DNA from: Amorphophallus konjac
Taxonomy: Eukaryota > Streptophyta > Magnoliopsida > Alismatales > Araceae
DNA: 64,000 nucleotides
Direction of reading: 5' to 3'
Assembly: GCA_022559845.1 (NCBI GenBank)
Contig: CM040118.1
Coordinates: forward strand, 231,989,224 to 232,053,223
Of this stretch, positions 11,467 to 20,395 are shown piece after piece; position 1 is the first letter of the stretch, and every line of letters starts with the position of its first letter. The notes below the pieces were generated by a model. It saw only the letters and a program-made list of their open reading frames with translations. It was not told the origin of the DNA and did no database searches. The position numbers were made by a program, and so were the translations under genes.

Positions 11467-11889
11467 TGACACTACTTAATCGCGATGTCACTCTAAAGAA
11501 ACATGGTGTACCGGCCCTCACGACATGCTGTTTGTATGCCATGAGAATATTCTTGAAATAATGGGATGGGTAATCCATACCATTTATATCCTTTAAGAAA
11601 AGTGCGCCGTACTTGTGGACACTAATTCTATCCACCTTATCATGTACAAGAATAAGCGACCATGTTCATGTGGGCGCTTACTCTTATTGTCATGGCACCC
11701 AAGTTAGGGAGCCAATTCCACCTAGTTTTATCGTTGATCATGATTATACCGTTACTATCGTCGTTATACAACATGTTCAAATCTTTGAAATGCTATTCCA
11801 TAAAGATCTACCTTAAAGTTATACAAGTTTATTCCTTGAAACTCCATATTAGCTATAACTTTAGTGGATGTCGAAAAATACACGATCAA

Positions 11890-11956
11890 TGCCTGCGCAT
11901 ATAGGGCCCGATCTGGTCCTGGGAGGAGCACCCGAAAGTACTAGTATCCATGGGAG
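11890..11956 (+). repeat. Shared noncoding block 2 (element C copy)
   Basis: It contains GGGCCCGATCTGGTCC and GGAGCACCCGAAAG. Homologous to A (6302-6369) and F (46661-46726). Confidence 0.75.
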
Positions 11957-12667
11957 TTGTAATGATCACGGTGTGGCATTGCACCGAAGTGCATGACTAG
12001 CTTGATTAGACATTCCACAATCTCATACTCGACTTGACATGACATGACTTGCGTGACCCGGAAAGGGTATTTCTATACTTGCTTGAAACGTGATAGCCAA
12101 TTCCTGACATGACATGATGAATATACTTGCTTGAATATCTTGACATTTATTGATATAAGTTCTTGAAAGACATGCTAGTTCACTCAATTATCTCTTGTTA
12201 TACTCTCTCTCTCTCTTGTCGTTTTACGCAAACATGCATAGCTTTATTGCATTCATGTAACATGTAATTTACTTAAAGCAAGCTAGCTCTTGAGATATAA
12301 TTCCTACTGAGCGTTCGCTCATCCAGTGTTTTCCCCTATTTTTCAGGTAAGTCCGATGATGAGACTCAATCGGATGGGGAAGGTCAAGAGTGAAGAGATT
12401 AGAGCTCTCCGTCTATCCAAGCGTTTACTAATCTTATCTTTCTAATTTCTTGAGTCAATCATTGTACTTTTTCCTTTTATTGAGTCTTGGCATTTTCATT
12501 TGTAATAGAAGTACTTTGAGGTTGTGATTGAATAAAGGACTGGGTTATCTTTACTTTTGCACACTCTATCTTTGTGTTGAATACACTAACACTCTGATTG
12601 ACATGATCGATATAAACTTGTCATGCGTCTCCGTGTTCCTTCCGCGCTCGGGACGTGACAGTTTTTT

Positions 12668-12680
12668 TGGTATCAGAGCC
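12668..12680 (+). other. Primer binding site (initiator tRNA-Met) of element C
   Basis: TGGTATCAGAGCC, seven bases after the 5' LTR end; identical to those of A and B. The following 12681-12830 is a noncoding leader without other recognisable features. Confidence 0.95.
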
Positions 12681-12830
12681 TAGGATATTCAATTCCTAGG
12701 AAACCCAAGTCCAAGGATAGGTTTAAACCTTTAACCGGTGAGATTGGTTAGAACCAAGGGTTAAGTTAACTTAGAATCAAAACCTTTGAACATCATCACA
12801 TATTAATATAGTTATTGTAATCGTTGGACA

Positions 12831-14582
12831 ATGGCTGCCGAACGTGCCCAGTGGTGCAACATGCAACGCACTCTGCAAGGCATGACCCAGGCACTTCAAC
12901 AAGTGGCACAAGTAGGTTCACATCGTGGAGTAGGAAATCTCCACCAAAACTTCAAGACCATGAACCCTCTTAAGTTCATGGGATCCACTAATCCGGATGA
13001 CGCTGAGCACTGGATCCGGGAGACCGAACGTATCTTTCGGGTTATGCAATGCACGGACCAAGAGAAGGTCTTGTTAGCAACGTTTCAATTGGAAAGGGAC
13101 GCCCGTTGCTGGTGGGAGTCGGTAGAAGCCACATTAGATCAAGGACAAGTTACTTGGGGGGAGTTTGTTGAACATTTCAACAATAAATATTTTTCGGACC
13201 GAGTCCAGGAGAAGAAGGCCGCCAAGTTCGCCGCACTCAAGCAACGATCATTATCGGTGGCCGAGTATGAGGCACAATTCTCGAGGTTATCTCGATACTC
13301 TAAGCATTTAGTCAGTACCGAGAAAATGAAAGCTAGAAGGTTTCTAAATGGGCTCAGGCCCCAGTTTATCACACAACTGGCTCCGATGGACATACAAGTC
13401 TATTCGGAGATGGTACGACGAGCCCAGCTACTGGAGGATGCCACAGAACTATCTGATAGGATCCGTGGGAGAGACAAGAAGGAGAATGTTACTAGCTCTA
13501 GCACTTTCAAACCCAATTTCAACAAGAAAAGGCCAAGTAATAGAGGGGAGTCTTCTCAGGAGAAGAAAGTCAAAAAGATTAACAAGCCGTTCTCCACCAC
13601 CACCACACCTTCTAAAGTGGTGTGTAAACACTGTGACAAGGCCGGACATAAGGCCGAAGAATGTTGGAGGAAACTTGGAGCGTGTCTCCATTGTGGGAGC
13701 CGTGATCATCGAATTCCCGACTGGCCCCTACTCAATGATCAAGTAGGTGATGGGAAGTGCCCGGTGACAAAGAATGCACGTCTCCAAGCTATTAAGAAGA
13801 CAGAACAAGATGAAGGCAGACTAGTGGAAGGTACATTGAAAGTTTATTCCAAGTCTGCATATTTCTTATTTGATACTGGTGCCTCACATTCTTTTATTTC
13901 TAAGAAGTTTGCTAATCCATTACCCATGGAACCGGAATGGATGAAATTAGTTCTTTCAACTCCTCTCGGAAGCGAAGTTGACCTTACTCGCCATTATCAA
14001 AACTGTGAAGTCTTGGTAAAAGGAAGAAATCTTCCTATCGACCTCATATGTTTAGACCTAAAGGAATATGATGTCATATTGGGAGCAGATTGGTTATCTA
14101 AGTACCAGGCAACTGTGGATTGCCGTAACAGCAAAGTTACTTTCAAAGACTTTCCGGAACTGGTCTACACTAGCCCTAAGAGTCGGAGCAAGTCACCTCT
14201 TATTTCGGCTCTCCGAGCTAGCAAGCTAATAAGGAAAGGATGTGTATCTTTCCTTGCGTTTGTCACCATTAAGGAGACTAAGGAGACTAAGCTAGAAGAC
14301 ATCCCAGTTATGCAAGAATTTCCGGACGTGTTTCCGGAAGATTTGCATGGATTACCCCCACAAAGAGAAGTGGCCTTCACCATCGACTTGATCCCTGGTG
14401 CTGGCCCAGTTTCTAGGTCACCTTATAGGATGTCCCCTGCCGAACTCAAGGAACTAAAGGAGCAATTGATGGAACTTCTCAAGAAAGGATTTATCATACC
14501 AAGCACTTCCCCGTGGGGAGCGCCTGTGCTATTTGTAAAGAAAAAAGATGGATCCATGAGGTTATGCATCGACTATCGATAG
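12831..14582 (+). pseudogene. Element C gag, protease and RT N-terminal part
   Basis: It starts at ATG (MAAERAQW), matching element A. The capsid domain covers about residues 45-190. A basic linker follows, then zinc knuckle 1 ([14 protein letters not shown]) intact and knuckle 2 ([14 protein letters not shown]) with its last Cys changed to Trp. The protease has [13 protein letters not shown] begins with the FPDVFPEDL and [13 protein letters not shown] segments and reaches CIDYR, where the next codon, CAG/CAA (Gln) in relatives, is TAG. The downstream frame continues unchanged at 14583, so this is one nonsense mutation in a gag-pol polyprotein. Confidence 0.94.
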
Positions 14583-15674
14583 TTGAACTATCTCACTATC
14601 AAGAACAAGTACCCACTGCCAAGAATCGATGAGTTATTTGATCAAATATTTGGATCCAAGTATTTTTCGAAGATTGATCTCAGGTCGGGATATCACCAAC
14701 TAAAGATCAAGGATGAGGACATTTATAAGACCGCATTCAGAAGCAGGTATGGGCACTATGAATTTGTTGTTATGCCTTTTGGACTAACAAATGCCCCTGC
14801 TGCCTTTATGCAATTAATGAATAGTATATTCAAGCCTCATCTAGATCAATTCATAGTGGTTTTCATTGATGATATACTGATCTATTCAAAGACCAAGGAA
14901 GAGCACGAGGAGCATTTGAGGATTGCATTACGGATATTGAGGATGAATCAGTTATATGCAAAGTTCAGTAAATGTGAATTCTGGTTAGAAGAAGTATCTT
15001 TCTTGGGGCATGTTATATCAAAAGACGGTTTATCCGTAGATCCATCGAAGGTTGAAGCTGTAAAGGATTGGGAAAGACCGACCAATGCTAGCGAGATCCA
15101 TAGTTTCTTGGGTCTTGCGGGCTACTATCGGCGATTCATCAAGTATTTCTCCAAGATCGCCGTACCACTCACTAGGCTAACTCGCAAGGAGATCCGATAC
15201 GAATGGAGTGAGGAATGTGAAAGAAGCTTCCAAGCTCTCAAGGATCACCTAACTACAGCCCCAGTCTTAGCTCTACCAGTTGAAGGAAAGAAGTTCGAGG
15301 TACACACTGATGCATCTGGCATTGGCCTCGGATGTGTCTTAATGCAACAAGGAAGAGTTATAGCTTACTCTTCTCGCCAATTGAAGAAGCATGAAGAGAA
15401 CTACCCTGTTCATGACTTGGAGTTGGCCGCGGTAATATTTGCATTGAAAATATGGAGGCATTACCTATACGGAGTGCAGTTTATAGTATATTCTGACCAT
15501 AAGAGTCTTAAGTATCTCTTCTCTCAGAAGGAATTAAATATGAGGCAAAGACGTTGGCAAGAATATCTCAAGGATTTCGACTTCATAATACAATATCATT
15601 CTGGAAAGGGTAATCCTGTAGCTGATGCCCTCAGTCGAAAGCCAAGAGCGATTTTAGCAAATTGTATGATTTAG
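14583..15674 (+). pseudogene. Element C RT core and RNase H
   Basis: This continues in frame from the TAG at 14580-14582. RT motifs are [27 protein letters not shown] and catalytic [10 protein letters not shown] (about residues 95-105), then the thumb and RNase H ([41 protein letters not shown]). Catalytic residues are intact. It ends at TAG within MI-stop-EWKLLEQ, where element A has Gln (CAG). Confidence 0.94.
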
Positions 15675-15683
15675 GAGTGGAAG

Positions 15684-16133
15684 TTGCTAGAACAATTCTC
15701 TAAACTTGATATAAGCCTGGACAAGGAGAACAAGTGTGTTACACTATTCCATATAAGCATACTGCCAGATCTACTCTCAGAAATACAAGGACTACAAGAT
15801 AAGGATCCATTATTAGTGGAAATCAAGGACAAAATTGAAGAACAATCGGAGTTCAAATTAGCATTAGATGGAAGATTGATGTTCAGGAATAGAACATGTA
15901 TACCGGATTGTCCAGAGCTAAAGAAGAAAATCTTAGATGAAGCTCACAGATCAAGGTACACGATTCATCCAGGGTCTACCAAAATGTACCAAGATTTAAA
16001 AAGGACCTTCTGGTGGTCCAATATGAAAAGAGAAGTAGCAGACTTTGTGTCTCGCTGTCTCACATGTCAACAAGTCAAGGCAAAACACCAAAAGCCTGCC
16101 GGTAAGTTACACCCTCTAGAAATTCCCAAATGA
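15684..16133 (+). pseudogene. Element C integrase zinc-binding domain
   Basis: This is the linker plus the HHCC domain: [14 protein letters not shown] with the two His and CLTCQQ with the two Cys, typical of gypsy integrase. It ends at TGA where element A has Trp (IPKWKWED). The frame is otherwise open on both sides. Confidence 0.92.
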
Positions 16134-16151
16134 AAGTGGGAGGATATCGAT

Positions 16152-16515
16152 ATGGACTTCATTATGGGTCTGTCTAAATCAAAAGGAGAAGATGATGGAA
16201 TATGGGTTATCATCGACCGATTGACCAAATCGGCACACTTCTTGCCAATCAAGAGTCGATGGTCAGTTGATGTTCTTACTGCATTATACATTAAGGAGAT
16301 AGTCAGGTTACATGGAGTACCTATCTCAATCGTGTCTGACAGAGACCCCCGTTTTACTTCTCACGTTTGGAAGGGTCTACAACATTCGCTAGGGACGAGA
16401 CTTAACTTTAGTACAGCTTTTCATCCTCAAACGGATGGTCAGACCGAGAGAACCAATCAGGTGGTTGAAGATATGCTCAGAGCTTGCATCATTGATTTTG
16501 GTGGAGGCTGGCATG
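16152..16515 (+). pseudogene. Element C integrase catalytic core, interrupted by element D
   Basis: It contains the three catalytic acidic residues of the retroviral integrase core: Asp in MDFIMGLS, Asp in VSDRDPRF and Glu in QTERTNQVVEDML. It is cut at ...GGGWH by the LTR of element D. Its continuation is at 29352 after the duplicated gcatg. Confidence 0.93.
16511..16515. other. Target-site duplication (left) of element D: gcatg
   Basis: Identical bases follow the D 3' LTR at 29347-29351. In element A the uninterrupted site reads Trp-His-Asp-His across this position. Confidence 0.95.
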
Positions 16516-17132
16516 TGTTGACACCCATTTTTAGCTTGCAAGTTGAGTCATTTCTCTTATTCATCATTTTGATGCCCCAAATTACCCATTGTTTTGGACC
16601 CTTCCTTGGATGGATTTCGAGTCCATTTCATTATTCCATTCTATTTGAGCCTTGGAGATCATTATTTCATGGAGCCCTGGAGCCTATCTTGTCACCTTCC
16701 GGCCTTCAAAGTCAACTTACGGCCCATTTAGGCCGGCTTCCCTCAAGCATTCAGCCCCCTTTCGCTGCGTAGTTTTGAAAACTTTCCTTTTTCACCCCCT
16801 TCCTTTCCTCTTTTCAAAATGTGTCCTTCACAAAAGTTGTTCATCTTTTAAATCCCTACAATTCCTTCTTCTACGTCATTGGCCAGTTCTGCACCGATTT
16901 CAAGTTATTTACGTTTTTCCGGCAGACTGCACTATTCACCTATGTCTCGGTATTTTCTCTCTCTGTTCTAGCCCCATTTTCTCTCTCTTCTAATCATTTT
17001 CTCATCTTACTTTTTTCATAAAAGTTGTTCATTTTTAAGTTATCTACAATTTTTATGTTTATCACTTTCTCTAATTCTACACCGTTTTCAAGATACGCTT
17101 CAATTTCTAAAGTTGCGCGAGCCTGGCAGCTG

Positions 17133-17432
17133 AACGGTCAACAGTTGACCGTTCCTTGAGTTGAACGGTCACAAGGTGACCGTTCAACAGTAAAACGGTC
17201 AACAGTTGACCGTCCATGAACAGTAACTTTTTTTATTTTTTTTTATCTTTTATTTTTTTTATTATTTTTGAAATGTCAAAGAACGGTCTTCTTGAGACCG
17301 TTTATGTCAAAAAATGGTCTGTTGATGACCGTTTATCCCTTTTTTTTTGCCAAAAGTCGCCCGATCGACCCCAAGTCTGGGCGGTCTGCCCCTAGACCGT
17401 CCAATTCAATGAACGGTCTATCGTGCGACCGT
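17133..17432. repeat. U3 array of ACGGTC...GACCGT inverted repeats in element D
   Basis: Seven palindromes. The first has 10-bp arms around one base (17133-17153, arm AACGGTCAAC). The second has 12-bp arms around AAG (17161-17187, arm TTGAACGGTCAC). The third has 9-bp arms (17195-17213). Then 17282-17302 (AACGGTCT/AGACCGTT), one near 17315, 17382-17400 (CGGTCT/AGACCG) and 17413-17432 (ACGGTC/GACCGT). The 3' LTR copy is 27614-27912. Arms contain AACGGTCA (MYB3R/MSA-like core) and, in two hairpins, TTGACC (WRKY W-box core). Confidence 0.85.
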
Positions 17433-17881
17433 CCATCTACCAGAGAGTCCAAAAAGACCTGAACTCTATCTTCTTCGCCGCCGGATTCTAAGGCCGAAAC
17501 CTGTGCAACGAGGCCTCTTTGTTAGGGCTCTATCTTCTAGAATCATCCACCAAATTGACATCCGTTTGTTTCTATCTCTTGCCCCTTTGTATTATCTTCA
17601 ATTTGATCCATAGGGCATGACTTTTCATGTATCGAATCTCCTGGAATCTTGGCCGCAAGTTAAGGATTTACTCATTTCGTGCAACCAAAAATCCATGCAG
17701 ATTAGGCTCCGGGGCCACCTTCCATGGACTCTATCTTCCAGACTCTTCAACCAAAAAGAGTCACGTTTGTTCCTACCTCGTATCCTATCTATTATCTCGA
17801 GATTGATCCATAGATCTTGAGATTTGGTGGACTCTATCCTCTGAAATCGCAGAAGAAAGTTAAGGTTTTCACCCTTTTTTC

Positions 17882-17889
17882 TATAAATA
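17882..17889 (+). promoter_or_regulatory. TATA box of element D LTR
   Basis: TATAAATA in TTTTCTATAAATAGATG, downstream of the hairpin array. The 3' LTR has the same site near 28363. Confidence 0.68.
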
Positions 17890-18876
17890 GATGCCCAGTT
17901 CGCCTGCGCGACGGGGGGTTCTTCTTGAACTTGGGGCGGAGCCATGCCAAATCGTCCTCTCAAACCTTTGACCCCAGGCTATTGAGGGAAGTATAGGCTT
18001 CATTTTGATACCTTATTTGCTGGATTTCATCTTTGTTTACCCTCCTAACTTCGCCCATACTTTTTGCAAATCATCACGAGTTCTTGAACCTGTGCGACGG
18101 GGCGCCCTTCGTCGACTCGGGGCGGAGTCATCCGGCATCCTCTTCGTCCTCCATTGGTCTCATCTTGAAGAGGGGAGTATCTTCTTCGTTTTTCATCTCT
18201 TCAGGCTCTCTTTCTTCATACCTAGGCTTAGTTCTCTCCTTCTACTTGTCACAAATCATCACAGTTTTACACTTAGTTTTTTTTTTTTACGCTGTTTCGG
18301 CACGTTCATGCATTTTTCTCCGTTTTACACAACGTTTTTCTCCCCCATTTCTCCATCAAATTCCATGATTTCAAATTCTATGCATGCACAACACTCCCAC
18401 CTTGCTTTTGCACCCATTTATAGGGGTTAAAAACCCTCCCCCGGTGCGTTCACCCCCATTCTTTCATGTTAATTTATCATTTCGGGACACATGCTACACA
18501 TGTTTCTAATGGGTTTTCTCTTATGTTTGTGGCTTTGTTTTGCAGGAGACTATTGATAGAATGTGAGGCCCTTGCTTTCTAGCCGGCTAGGAAGTGAGGA
18601 GGTGCACCCACATCGGCTCCCCGCATCCCGTTTTAAGCGCGATCACACGTTGTAGCGGCTTCCCGTTAGGCCGCGTCTTCCTCCATATTTTCCAAGGTAC
18701 ACGGCGCCATCTTCATCCTTTCTTCATCATTTTGGTGCTGTAAGTCCTTGGTGGCGATCACGGTTAGTTCTCTATTCCTTGTCACCCCTTTTCGTTTCAT
18801 GCACTTTCACGCTTATATGCATGGTTATATTGTTTAGCTCAGGGCGGGGTAGATTACGTTTACATCCTACAGTTTT

Positions 18877-18894
18877 TTGGCGATCACGGTGGGA
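18877..18894 (+). other. Candidate primer binding site of element D
   Basis: Five bases after the LTR comes TTGGCGATCACGGTGGGA. It starts with the TGG expected for a tRNA 3' CCA complement and clearly is not the tRNA-iMet site of A, B and C. The matching tRNA was not identified. Confidence 0.5.
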
Positions 18895-19017
18895 CACCTA
18901 GTGCCCATCACGTTATATTTTTAGTCTCTTGCATGTTGGGTCGATGTTCATGCATGTTTGGATAGTCTTCTCCACGTTTCTCTATCATTTTGTCCATTTT
19001 CGGGTCTGTCAGGGTTG

Positions 19018-19172
19018 CACGGTCTATCGTAGGGCCACCTAACACGTTAAACGGCCTCTCCAGGACCGCCCAAACCCTCTGGGGTGATAAACGGTCCTCC
19101 CTGGACGGTCCAACACTTGGGCGGTCATCCATTAGACCGCTCAAAGGGTATAAACGGTCATCCAGGGACCTT
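19018..19172. repeat. Second hairpin array of element D, in the leader
   Basis: Five degenerate copies of the ACGGTC...GACCGT type, at about 19019, 19053, 19087, 19122 and 19153, roughly 34 bp apart. They lie outside the LTR, yet share the core ACGGTCTATCGT with the LTR hairpin at 17413 and with hairpins in element B. Confidence 0.75.
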
Positions 19173-19196
19173 TTAATTGTTCTGGCCTGGCAGGAT

Positions 19197-19590
19197 TTCT
19201 ATTCACAGGGGCCTTATTCATTTGAGCATAACTTTGTCTCCCGATGTCGGATTGAGCCGATTCTTGTTGCATTGTGTTGTCCTTTGTATTGTCTTTCCAT
19301 CCATAGGTCATTTACATCATTTAGACATCATTTGCATATTTAAAAGTTACCTCTATTTTTGCATTTTGTGCATCTAGTCTTAGGCAGATTTGGGATAGAT
19401 TCATAGAGGCCTTGTTCATTCGGGCATAACTTTGTCTCCCGATGTCGGATTGAGCTGATTTTTGTTGCATTGTGATGTCCTTTGTATTGTCTTTCCATAC
19501 ATATAAAGTTTGCATCATTTAGACATCATTTGCATATTTAAAAGTTGCCTCTAGTTTTGCATTTTGTGCATCTAGTCTTAGGCATATTTT
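19197..19590 (+). repeat. Tandem duplication, about 198-bp unit, in element D leader
   Basis: Two copies begin near GGCCTTATTCATTTG (about 19210) and GGCCTTGTTCATTCG (about 19408). Both run through GATGTCGGATTGAGC and CATCTAGTCTTAGGCA. They are diverged by substitutions and a few indels. The rest of the leader, to 20395, holds block 1 and no other clear feature. Confidence 0.85.
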
Positions 19591-19849
19591 GGGCAAACAC
19601 AAGGGTACATTTTCCTTTGATGATTTTTCTTATCTTTTAGTGCCTAGTTGTCCCTATTTTAGGTCTTGCATCATTGTTATTCATATTGTTTTACATTTTT
19701 CATACATTTTTGTAATGTTAGCATGATTTCATGATTGTCTTGATTTGTTAGACTTAGGCTAGAAATTGCATGCACCCCGGTGCACATAGGATCATGCATA
19801 TTGGCATATTGTAGTTGCATTCCCCCTCAATAAGTGACCCTCTCGCTCC

Positions 19850-19944
19850 CATATTCCTTGGGCTCGACTAGGTGATCTTATCCGGGACCTCCGTAAGTCC
19901 CCGCGAGCCGTGGATTCCCACACGGACGCCGGGCCGGTTGTATC
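19850..19944 (+). repeat. Shared noncoding block 1 (element D copy)
   Basis: It contains GGACCTCCGTAAGTCC, GCGAGCCGTGGATTCCC, GGACGCC and CCGGTTGTAT. The closest copy is that of element B at 42701-42795 (minus strand). It lies in the internal leader here but inside the LTR in A, B and C, and D belongs to a different lineage. Confidence 0.78.
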
Positions 19945-20395
19945 TTTCCACCCCTCAGGCTTGCATTTGCATACGTTGTGAAGGAATTAACCTTAGTCAA
20001 ACCAAAGTTTGGACCTTATTCTCTATAGGACACCTATCTTGAGGGAATTAATCTCAATTCAAATCATTAAAGGGTCCACCCAAAACTTTGACAATAAAAT
20101 ACTTCCCATCATATTAACTTGTTTGACTTGGGTGAAAACCTTCATATTGTTTGTGTTGTGTGGGCTTGTCCATGCCCACTTGTGTTATTTTGTGTCGCAT
20201 CCCCCATCATCCATATAGGTTTTGTTGTTAGGCCCACTTAGGGTAGTCCATTCTGTGTGTCCATTTGTCTAGTCTCATTGTCCTAGGTTTCTTTTTCTTT
20301 TTCTTTGCATTATTGAGTCAGCCCCCCTCCTTTGAGCCCTTACTTCCCTCATTGGATTTCCCTGATTTTCCTGTATAAAGTCTCCATTTGCCCTC

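Larger units (their letters stand above)
10576..12346 (+). other. Predicted leader intron in element C LTR
   Basis: The donor is AAG/GTAGGT at 10575/10576. The acceptor is CCTATTTTTCAG at 12346, immediately followed by GTAAGT. The 3' LTR repeats both (33254 and 35013). The zero-length gap between acceptor and a strong donor resembles recursive splice sites. Prediction only. Confidence 0.5.
9105..12660 (+). repeat. Element C 5' LTR (3556 bp)
   Basis: It begins TGTAGGAACC and ends GGGACGTGACA. It contains the U3 hairpin array (9551-9917), TATA box (10190-10197), predicted donor (10576), second hairpin set (10861-11200), shared block 1 (11361-11466), shared block 2 (11890-11956), a CT microsatellite (about 12203-12217) and predicted acceptor (12346). 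The 3' LTR is 3548 bp, with scattered substitutions and small indels. Confidence 0.95.
16516..18871 (+). repeat. Element D 5' LTR
   Basis: It contains a U3 hairpin array (17133-17432), TATA box (17882-17889) and the LTR end at ...ACATCCTACA. Copies of short phrases, such as ACTCTATCTTC, recur in the leader part. It differs from the 3' LTR by scattered substitutions and small indels, mainly in T-runs. Confidence 0.95.

Noticed and set aside
16652..16993. Plus-strand ORFs in D LTRs (also 27133-27474, 17617-17820, 18005-18430 and copies)
   Set aside because: They lie in LTR sequence, differ in frame between the two LTRs, show no domain and have biased pyrimidine-rich composition.
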